From the NCBI GenBank assembly GCA_910586735.1, contig CAJUJW010000022.1, forward strand, positions 1 through 38,277: a DNA stretch of 38,277 nucleotides, in the 5' to 3' direction. This DNA comes from an uncultured Oscillibacter sp. GTDB taxonomy: Bacteria; Bacillota; Clostridia; Oscillospirales; Oscillospiraceae. The translations under genes were made by a program, and so were the position numbers. Below, piece by piece: positions 8,023 through 13,976 of this stretch (positions within the stretch are counted from its first letter, which is position 1; every line of letters begins with the position of its first letter). The notes under the pieces are model-generated. The model was not told the origin of the DNA and made no database searches. It saw nothing but the letters and a program-made list of their open reading frames with translations.

Positions 8023-8814
8023 ATGAATCAATCCTTTTTCATCGCGGCTGTGGGGGCCCATCAGCAGCTCAAGCGGCTGACGGTCCACAGCAACAACATC
8101 GCGAACCTGAACACCTACGGCTTCAAGGCGGAAAAAAGCCGCTTCGCCTCCTTGATGTACGACGATCTGAAGGCCATCGGCACCGCCTCGGAAGGCAGCG
8201 CCGAGGCCGTGGGAGACGGGGAGGATTTCGAGATGCTCTCCGCCGGTGTGGGCGCGGCCCTCTGGACCACGGACACGGACTTCAAGGGCGGCCCCCTGAC
8301 GGAGACCAACCGGCCCCAGGACTACGCCATCGCGGGAGACGGCTTCTTCGCCATCGCGGACCTGGTAACAGGGGAGATTACCCTCACCCGGAACGGCGCC
8401 TTCGTCATCTCCGAGCTGATGCGCCCCACCGGCGAGGTGGACGAAAACGGCGAGGATATCACCGAGCGGGTCTACTACCTCTCCGACAACGAGGGACGCT
8501 TTGTCCTCAGCGACACGGGAGGCATGATTGAGGTCAACGACGAACACAAGGGGCAGCCCGTGGGAGTCTTTGACTATATCAACTACGACGGCATGCAGCA
8601 CGTAGACGAGACCTACTTCCAGGCCATAGAGAAAAACGGCAGCATCCGGGCCGGAGAGGGCAAGGTGCTCCAGGGCTTCCTGGAGATGTCCAACGCGGAC
8701 CTGGCGGAGGAGATGACCAAGGTCATCGAGTCCCAGCGGGCCTACGGCATGGCGCTGAAAATGGTGCAGACCTCCGACGAGATTGAGACCACAATCAACG
8801 GCCTGCGCGGCTGA
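8023..8814 (+). CDS. Flagellar rod protein, FlgG/FlhP-like
   Basis: A 263-residue paralogue of the preceding rod protein. The ATG follows AGGAGGGAG, which overlaps the upstream stop; a longer open frame extends upstream into the previous gene but lacks a ribosome binding site. The N-terminus carries LKRLTVHSNNIANLNTYGFK, the centre IAGDGFFAIADLVTGEITLT and the C-terminus MTKVIESQRAYGMALKMVQT, all standard for the family. It is predicted to be a rod subunit exported by the FliPQR-FlhAB gate and assembled between the MS ring and the hook. Together the two genes correspond to flhO/flhP or flgF/flgG; this one is labelled FlgG-like only by position. Confidence 0.87.
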   Translation: MNQSFFIAAVGAHQQLKRLTVHSNNIANLNTYGFKAEKSRFASLMYDDLKAIGTASEGSAEAVGDGEDFEMLSAGVGAALWTTDTDFKGGPLTETNRPQDYAIAGDGFFAIADLVTGEITLTRNGAFVISELMRPTGEVDENGEDITERVYYLSDNEGRFVLSDTGGMIEVNDEHKGQPVGVFDYINYDGMQHVDETYFQAIEKNGSIRAGEGKVLQGFLEMSNADLAEEMTKVIESQRAYGMALKMVQTSDEIETTINGLRG

Positions 8815-8828
8815 GAGGGAGGATGAGC

Positions 8829-9458
8829 ATGACAATTAAAAGTTACGATGAGCTCAGTTCGCTGGAGCTGGACACCTTGAAGGAAATCGGCAGCATCGGC
8901 ACGGGAAACGCCGCCACCAGCCTGTCGGCCCTCATCGGGAAAACCGTTCGCATCCAGCAGCCCGAGGTCCGCATCATGGGCTATAACGAGGCCATCGAGT
9001 GGATCGGCGGGCCGGAGCCCATCACCGCCGGCGTCCTGGTGGGCATGAGCGGCCAGCTCAGCGGCATCATGCTGTCGGTGCAGCAGCTGGACTTTGTGAA
9101 CCTGGTGCTGGAGAGCATGATGAACAAGACCATCGAGGACTATATGGAGCTGGGGGAGATGGAGCACTCGGCCCTCACCGAAGTGGGCAACATCATGATC
9201 TCAACCTTTATCAACGCCCTCAGCAGCCTGGCGGGCATCGAAATTGAGCTGACGGTCCCCGCCTTCACCGTGGATATGCAGGGGGCCATCATGGCCGTGC
9301 CCATGGCGGAGTACGGCGGACAGTCCAATTACATCATGACCATCGGCGGAAACTTTATCTGCAATGGAAAGGAGATTCCCTGCCGTTTGCTGTTGTCGCC
9401 GGATATTCGGTCGCTGAACTTTTTATTAAGGAAGCTGGGCGTGAACAGTGGAGAATAA
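8829..9458 (+). CDS. cheC: CheY-P phosphatase CheC, first active site altered
   Basis: A 209-residue CheC-family phosphatase. The family has two pseudo-symmetric E-x-x-N catalytic sites. The second is intact as TEVGN (E118, N121). The first reads KEIGS (E19, S22), so the catalytic Asn is replaced by Ser and this site is probably weak or dead. CheC removes phosphate from CheY-P and is stimulated by CheD; the CheD gene overlaps it by 11 nt, supporting a working pair. I chose the ATG at 8829, six bases after AGGGAGG, over the ATG at 8823, which abuts the ribosome binding site. The C-terminal half carries the second lobe (SNYIMTIGGNFI). Confidence 0.93.
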   Translation: MTIKSYDELSSLELDTLKEIGSIGTGNAATSLSALIGKTVRIQQPEVRIMGYNEAIEWIGGPEPITAGVLVGMSGQLSGIMLSVQQLDFVNLVLESMMNKTIEDYMELGEMEHSALTEVGNIMISTFINALSSLAGIEIELTVPAFTVDMQGAIMAVPMAEYGGQSNYIMTIGGNFICNGKEIPCRLLLSPDIRSLNFLLRKLGVNSGE

Positions 9459-9927
9459 GATCACAGTTGGAATCGCGGACATGAAAATGGCCAAGGGCAC
9501 CGGAATGCTGATCACCTACGCCCTGGGTTCCTGCATCGGGATCTGCCTGTATGATCAGAAAATCAAGCTGGCGGCGCTGATTCACATCATGCTGCCGCTG
9601 AACATGGAGCCGGGCCGGAAGAACACCATGAAATACGCCGACACCGGCATCCGGGAGACGCTGAAAATGATGGAGGCCAAGGGGGCCTCCCGGTCCCGGA
9701 TCACGGCGAAGATCGCCGGCGGGGCCAAGATGTTCGAGGTCAGCGGCGGGAACCTGGGGAACATCGGCCAGCGGAACATCGAGAGCGTGCGCATGCACCT
9801 GAAACGGGAGGGCGTCCAGCTTTTGAAGGAAGACGTGGGCGGGTCCGTGGCCCGGACGCTCCTGTTCGACCCCGCCACCGGCATGGCCTGCGTCCGCAGC
9901 TACGGGCGGCAGGAGATAATCTTTTAG
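9448..9927 (+). CDS. cheD: Chemoreceptor glutamine deamidase CheD
   Basis: A 159-residue CheD protein. The papain-like catalytic set is visible: C29 in YALGSCIGIC, H46 in ALIHIMLP and T23 upstream, matching the spacing of the Thermotoga enzyme. CheD deamidates Gln residues on chemoreceptors to tune their activity. In Bacillus-type chemotaxis it also shuttles between receptors and CheC, raising CheC phosphatase activity. The start is a GTG inside the end of cheC (11-nt overlap), with the ribosome binding site inside cheC. The following gap of 50 nt before cheV shows no terminator. Confidence 0.96.
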   Translation: MENKITVGIADMKMAKGTGMLITYALGSCIGICLYDQKIKLAALIHIMLPLNMEPGRKNTMKYADTGIRETLKMMEAKGASRSRITAKIAGGAKMFEVSGGNLGNIGQRNIESVRMHLKREGVQLLKEDVGGSVARTLLFDPATGMACVRSYGRQEIIF

Positions 9928-9977
9928 CGCGTTCATTTGTGTGTGTATAGAATCAGCCATTGAAAGGAGTGTTCGGA

Positions 9978-10910
9978 ATGTTGTTGGAAGAGGACAAACG
10001 GGGGATCTTGCTGGAGTCCGGCACAAATGAGATCGAGGTCATGGAATTCACCATCAATGAAAGCCTGTACGGCATCAATGTGGCGAAGGTCAAGGAGATC
10101 CTGGTCTCCCAGCCCGTGAAGCACATGCCCCACGCCCATCCGGCTGTGGAGGGCATCTTTAAGCCGAGAGACAAGGTCATCACCGTGGTGGACCTGCCCA
10201 ATTATCTTCTGGGCGTCTCCGACGAGAAGCGGGAAAAGGACCTGTTCATTGTAACGAATTTCAATAAGATCAACATCGCCTTCCGGGTTCACACGGTGGT
10301 GGGCATCAGCCGCATCTCCTGGACCAGCATCCAAAAGCCCGACAAAACCGTCACCGGCGGAAACGAGGGCATCGCCACGGGCATCGCCCAGTGCGGGGAC
10401 GACCTGGTAACCATCCTGGACTTTGAGAAGATCGTGGCGGAAATCGCCCCGGAGACCACCATCCAGATGTCCGAGATCGAGCAGCTGGGCGAGCGCCAGC
10501 GGAGCGACGCCGTCATCCTGGTGGCGGAGGACTCCGTGCTTTTGAGCAAGATGATTGAGGAGGCCCTGCACAAGTCGGGCTATGTGAACACCAGAATGTT
10601 CCCCGACGGCAGCAAGCTCTGGGAGTTCCTCAGCAGCTTTAGGGGAAACCCGAAGCTGGATGAGAAGGTGTCCCTGGTCATCACGGACATCGAGATGCCC
10701 CAGATGGACGGCCACCGCCTGACCAAGCTGATTAAGGACGACAGGGAATTCAAGCACCTGCCGGTGATTATCTTCTCTTCCCTGATTACCGAGGAGATGC
10801 GCCGCAAGGGCAAGGAGCTGGGCGCCGACGAGCAGATGAGCAAGCCGGAGATCGGACATCTGGTCCGGGTCATCGACCATTTGCTGGAAGAAACCGAGCA
10901 GCGGGAATAA
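9978..10910 (+). CDS. cheV: Chemotaxis coupling protein CheV (CheW domain plus receiver)
   Basis: A 310-residue two-domain protein. Residues about 18-160 form a CheW domain (EVMEFTINESLYGINVAKVK, then ITVVDLPNYLL). Residues 178-300 form a receiver with acidic pair E184/D185, phosphoacceptor D237 in VITDIEMP, S267 and K289. CheV couples chemoreceptors to CheA, and its phosphorylation contributes to adaptation in Firmicutes. The ATG at 9978 follows AAAGGAG at eight bases; an in-frame TTG at 9960 overlaps that ribosome binding site and is rejected. It lies directly after cheD and 15 nt before the HDOD gene, which suggests co-transcription. Confidence 0.95.
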   Translation: MLLEEDKRGILLESGTNEIEVMEFTINESLYGINVAKVKEILVSQPVKHMPHAHPAVEGIFKPRDKVITVVDLPNYLLGVSDEKREKDLFIVTNFNKINIAFRVHTVVGISRISWTSIQKPDKTVTGGNEGIATGIAQCGDDLVTILDFEKIVAEIAPETTIQMSEIEQLGERQRSDAVILVAEDSVLLSKMIEEALHKSGYVNTRMFPDGSKLWEFLSSFRGNPKLDEKVSLVITDIEMPQMDGHRLTKLIKDDREFKHLPVIIFSSLITEEMRRKGKELGADEQMSKPEIGHLVRVIDHLLEETEQRE

Positions 10911-10925
10911 CCGCGGAGGGATATC

Positions 10926-12212
10926 ATGAGCAGTAAATATATCGTAAGGCAGCCGATTAAGGACCCCGACGGGAAAATTCTGGGTCACGAGATCCTTTAC
11001 CACGGAGAGAATCAGGCCTTTACCGTGGAGAATCCCCAGGCCAAGGAATTCGCCTCCGCAGACACGATCTACAGCTTCCTCACCCAGAACAGCACGACCA
11101 CGCTGAAGGGCTCCTTGAACTTCATGACCTTCACGACCACGCTGCTGATGAAGAAGACGCCCCGGCTTTTCGACAAGTCGGAGCTGGTGATTCAAATCAA
11201 CGACAGCGTTATTATCCACCCGCTGTCCATGCACTTTGTGAACCAGTTCGCCAAGGAGGGCTATAAGGTCGCGGTGAACGAGTTCCAATTCGCGCCCCGG
11301 TATCTGGCGCTGCTGGACAGCATCGACTACATCAAAGTCAATATCCAAACCACACCGGATATGGCCATGCACAACATTGTGGAAGTGGCCCACAGCATGA
11401 AAAAACGGTGCATCGTCACCAACATCGAGACGGAAGCCGACTACCGCAAGGCCCTGCTGATGAAGGTGGACGGCCTGGAGGGCCCCTACGTGGCCGAGCA
11501 GATGACCACCCGGGTCCACTCCAGCGCCTACCTCCAGTCCAGCTTCTTCCGGCTGATGGTGGCCATCACCCGGGACGAGCCGGACGTGGACGAGATCGAG
11601 CAGCTGATCTCCATGGACGCCAGCCTGACCTACAACCTGCTGAAGGTGGCCAACTCCGCTTTCTTCGCTCTGCGGAACCGGGCCACCACGGTACACCAGG
11701 CCATCATGACCCTTGGCCTGGGACAGCTGAAGCAGTGGATCTACCTCCTCAGCGCCAGCGTCAGCACCGAGGCCGCCGAGGCGGGCACGGAGGAGTTCCT
11801 GAAGCGCTCCTTCATGCGGGCCTCCTTCTGCCGGGAGCTGATGAAGTACGCCAAGAATATGCCCATCTCCCAGGCGGAAGCCTATCTCATGGGCATGTTC
11901 TCCACGCTGAACCACCTGGTGGACGCGCCCTTGTCGGAGATTCTGGAGGAGCTGCCCATCGCCGACGTGGTGAAGGACGCCCTGCTGAAAAAAGAGGGCC
12001 GCTGCGGCAAGCTCTACGAGCTTCTGCTGAGCTATGAGGCGGCCAACTGGAACGCCATCACCGCCCTGGCGGAGGAGCTGGGCATTCCCAACCAGATCCT
12101 GACCAACGTGTACTTCAACTGCATGGAAAACGTCAACGTGCTCTGGGAGCAGCTCAGCAGCACCGCCGCCGGGCTGGCGCCGGAGGGCGAGGCCGCCGCG
12201 GCGGAGGAATAA
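10926..12212 (+). CDS. EAL-like/HDOD signalling protein, probably catalytically inactive
   Basis: A 428-residue protein of the YuxH type. Residues about 4-190 align with an EAL domain fold (IVRQPIKDPDGKILGHEIL), but the signature EAL is EIL at 22-24 and the usual metal-binding acidic residues are not evident, so c-di-GMP hydrolysis is unlikely. Residues about 200-400 form an HDOD domain (ISMDASLTYNLLKVANSAFF, then AIMTLGLGQLKQWIYL). HDOD domains resemble HD phosphohydrolases without the metal ligands and act in signalling, often beside motility or c-di-GMP genes. The ATG follows GGAGGG. It is the last gene of the plus-strand operon before a perfect terminator. The C-terminus is an Ala/Glu-rich tail. 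Confidence 0.85.
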   Translation: MSSKYIVRQPIKDPDGKILGHEILYHGENQAFTVENPQAKEFASADTIYSFLTQNSTTTLKGSLNFMTFTTTLLMKKTPRLFDKSELVIQINDSVIIHPLSMHFVNQFAKEGYKVAVNEFQFAPRYLALLDSIDYIKVNIQTTPDMAMHNIVEVAHSMKKRCIVTNIETEADYRKALLMKVDGLEGPYVAEQMTTRVHSSAYLQSSFFRLMVAITRDEPDVDEIEQLISMDASLTYNLLKVANSAFFALRNRATTVHQAIMTLGLGQLKQWIYLLSASVSTEAAEAGTEEFLKRSFMRASFCRELMKYAKNMPISQAEAYLMGMFSTLNHLVDAPLSEILEELPIADVVKDALLKKEGRCGKLYELLLSYEAANWNAITALAEELGIPNQILTNVYFNCMENVNVLWEQLSSTAAGLAPEGEAAAAEE

Positions 12213-12229
12213 ACAGCCCCGCGAAAATA

Positions 12230-12260
12230 AAAAGGTTCGGCGCTGTGCGCCGAACCTTTT
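12230..12260. terminator. Bidirectional intrinsic terminator between convergent genes
   Basis: A perfect 14-bp stem, AAAAGGTTCGGCGC at 12230-12243 and GCGCCGAACCTTTT at 12247-12260, has a TGT loop. The A-run on one side and the T-run on the other make it work in both directions. It sits 17 nt after the HDOD gene and 12 nt after the end of the opposite-strand ComFB-domain gene, so it can end both transcripts. Confidence 0.93.
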
Positions 12261-12272
12261 GGCTTCCAGGGA

Positions 12273-12986
12273 TCAGTCGTCCACCCGGGTGTGATGGGGC
12301 GTGAGCATGACCTTTTTGCAGGCTTGAATCAACTGGGCGGTGATGTCGCTGGCGAAGCGGTTCTCGTACACCGTGAGGCGGGGCACCCGCTCGTGCTGGC
12401 TGAGGACCACGTACTTGGGGGGCAGGTGGTTCAGGGCGTAGGCCCGAACGTCCACCCGGCACTTGTCGCAGCAGCAGATGCCGAACATCTTCATGTATTC
12501 ATCCGCCTTTTCCTCCACCAGAAGCTGCATGACGTTGATATAGGAGGCGGGCTCTTCCTCCTGGGCGGGGGCCTCCGTTTCCGGTTCCTCCGCCGGGGCT
12601 GGGGACTGCTGAGGGGGCTCTTCCGCCTGCCGGACGGGTTCCGCCTCCGGGGCGGGCTCCTCCTTCTGAGCGGGCGCGGCCTTCTGCACCGGGGGCTGAG
12701 GGGGCGCCGCCTGGGGAACGGGGGGCTTGGCCGGCGCGGGGGCCTCCTCCAGCTCGGCCTCCAGGGCGTCCTTGATCTGGGAGGAGACGGCGGCGTCGGC
12801 GTTGATGGAGGAGATGATGGGGGCCACCGGCGCGGCGTGGGCGGGTTCCGGCGCGGGTCCGGCCTGGGGCGCGGCCTCCGGCTGGGCGGGGGCGGGTTCC
12901 GGCGCGGCCGGCTCGGCGGCGGGACCCCGGTTTTTGCTGAGCAGGTTCATGACGTGGGCGGTCTTGCTGGTATTGTTGGATGCCAT
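12273..12986 (-). CDS. ComFB-domain protein with long Pro/Ala/Glu-rich N-terminal region
   Basis: A 237-residue protein. Residues 1-148 are low-complexity Pro/Ala/Glu, probably disordered. Residues 149-237 form a ComFB-type domain: YINVMQLLVEEKADEYM, then a Cys cluster C171-C172-C173-x2-C176, then DVRAYALNHLPPKYVV, the family signature. ComFB proteins are small and often lie near competence or motility genes. As I recall, cyanobacterial members have been reported to bind cyclic dinucleotides, so a receptor role is an inference here. The gene follows the ParA-like gene with a 33-nt gap and its own AAAGGAG, indicating one operon. The Cys cluster may bind zinc or iron. The linker could hold the domain away from a partner such as the ParA protein. 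Confidence 0.82.
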   Translation of the reverse strand: MASNNTSKTAHVMNLLSKNRGPAAEPAAPEPAPAQPEAAPQAGPAPEPAHAAPVAPIISSINADAAVSSQIKDALEAELEEAPAPAKPPVPQAAPPQPPVQKAAPAQKEEPAPEAEPVRQAEEPPQQSPAPAEEPETEAPAQEEEPASYINVMQLLVEEKADEYMKMFGICCCDKCRVDVRAYALNHLPPKYVVLSQHERVPRLTVYENRFASDITAQLIQACKKVMLTPHHTRVDD

Positions 12987-13019
12987 AACGAAAACTCCTT
13001 TACATCAAAAAATCGAAAA

Positions 13020-13811
13020 TCAGTACCGCACGATGCGGTGGTAACGGGCGGGAAACTCCGGGCCGGCCACGAAGTCCACAATCCGCCGGAGGTCGGCGGC
13101 GGCCTTGCAGCCGGGCTGGTAGGTCAGGACGCTCTGCCCGTGGGCGGGCGCCGTGGCCACGTTGACGCTGCGGCGGACCTTGGCGGGGAAGACCTGGCTG
13201 CCCAGCTGTTCCGCCACGGACTCCGCTAGGTCCAGAATCTCCCGGGAGAGGGTCAGGCGGCGGTCGTATTTGTTCAGCAGGATGCCCAGGACCTTGAGAC
13301 TAGGGTTGAAGGACTTGCGGACGGTCTCGATGGTGTCCTGAATCTGGGAGACGCCCACCAGGCTCAGGACCTCCGCCTCCATGGGGACGATGAGCCCGGT
13401 GGAGGCCACGTAGGCGTTGATGGTTAGGATGTTCAGGGCCGGGGGCGTGTCGATGATGATGAAGTCATAGCTGGGTTTCACCACGTCCAGCTGCTGGGAG
13501 AGCATGAACTCCCGCCGGGGGGCGGTGAACTCCACCTCGGCGGTGGAGAGCATGATGTCCGAGGGCAGGATGTCGCCATACTCCGTGTGGGAGATGGCCC
13601 GCTCGATGGGGCAGGCGCCGGTGAGCACGTCGTAAACCGTTTTGCACTCCCCGATGTCCAGCCCCAGGGTGAAGCCCAGGTTGCCCTGGGGGTCCAGATC
13701 AACGCCCAGGACCCGCGCGCCCCGCTGCTTCAGGCCGCAGACCAGCGCGGAAACGGTGGTGGTTTTGCCCACGCCGCCCTTTTGATTCGTGACAGTGATG
13801 ACCTGTGTCAA
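13020..13811 (-). CDS. ParA/Soj-type ATPase, solitary
   Basis: A 263-residue ParA-family P-loop ATPase. The deviant Walker A KGGVGKTT lies at residues 11-18 with the signature Lys, Walker A' is VLGVDLDPQGNLG and Walker B is FIIIDTPPALN. The start is a TTG eight bases after AAGGAGG. There is no parB or centromere-like repeat nearby, so plasmid or chromosome segregation is unlikely. ParA-like proteins in motility loci (ParC, FlhG, PpfA types) place chemosensory arrays or flagella. The lack of flhF/flhG in this locus, and the pairing with a ComFB protein beside fliD and cheV, make a positioning role attractive but unproven. It is divergent from fliD, and the 165-nt gap carries promoters for both. 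Confidence 0.88.
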   Translation of the reverse strand: MTQVITVTNQKGGVGKTTTVSALVCGLKQRGARVLGVDLDPQGNLGFTLGLDIGECKTVYDVLTGACPIERAISHTEYGDILPSDIMLSTAEVEFTAPRREFMLSQQLDVVKPSYDFIIIDTPPALNILTINAYVASTGLIVPMEAEVLSLVGVSQIQDTIETVRKSFNPSLKVLGILLNKYDRRLTLSREILDLAESVAEQLGSQVFPAKVRRSVNVATAPAHGQSVLTYQPGCKAAADLRRIVDFVAGPEFPARYHRIVRY

Positions 13812-13851
13812 AGGATTTTCCTCCTTACTGTAAAAACTAAACGGGGACCTC

Positions 13852-13879
13852 TTATTTTTATTATACTATATGTCGATAA
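13852..13879 (+). promoter_or_regulatory. Sigma-28-like promoter candidate for fliD
   Basis: TTATTTTT (13852-13859) is followed, at the spacing expected for sigma-28, by GTCGATAA (13872-13879). The same two elements occur at identical spacing before cheA. The leader to the fliD ATG would be about 90 nt. Filament-cap genes are typical late, sigma-28-dependent genes, which supports the call. Confidence 0.5.
13860..13865 (-). promoter_or_regulatory. Possible -10 element for the parA-like operon
   Basis: Read on the minus strand, this is TATAAT, 49 nt before the TTG start codon, in a very AT-rich patch. No convincing TTGACA-like -35 is seen at 16-18 nt, so only the -10 is proposed. It overlaps the spacer of the candidate fliD promoter on the other strand. 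Confidence 0.35.
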
Positions 13880-13924
13880 AAAAACATAGAGGAATATCAA
13901 AAAAATTCTAACTTCGATAGACCC

Positions 13925-13945
13925 CGCCCCGAAAGGGCCGGGGCG
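13925..13945 (+). other. GC hairpin in the fliD leader
   Basis: A 7-bp stem, CGCCCCG at 13925-13931 with CGGGGCG at 13939-13945, has a 7-nt loop. No T-run follows, so it is not a terminator. It would sit in the untranslated leader about 30 nt before the fliD start codon, where it may affect RNA stability or translation. Confidence 0.4.
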
Positions 13946-13976
13946 TCACCAGAATTCCTGAAAGGGGTTGTATGAT

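Noticed and set aside
9933..11915. A minus-strand open frame of 660 codons opposite cheV and the HDOD gene
   Set aside because: Antisense shadow of two recognised genes with no supporting signals. Similar long shadows opposite flhA, the rod genes and fliD were dropped for the same reason.
13020..13811. ParA gene as evidence of a plasmid or chromosome origin region
   Set aside because: No parB, parS-like repeats, rep gene or origin motifs lie nearby, and all the neighbours are flagellar or chemotaxis genes.
13913..13920. A second CGATAG motif (TTCGATAG) closer to fliD
   Set aside because: No acceptable -35 element at 14-16 nt upstream; the motif at 13872 with the cheA-matched spacing is better.
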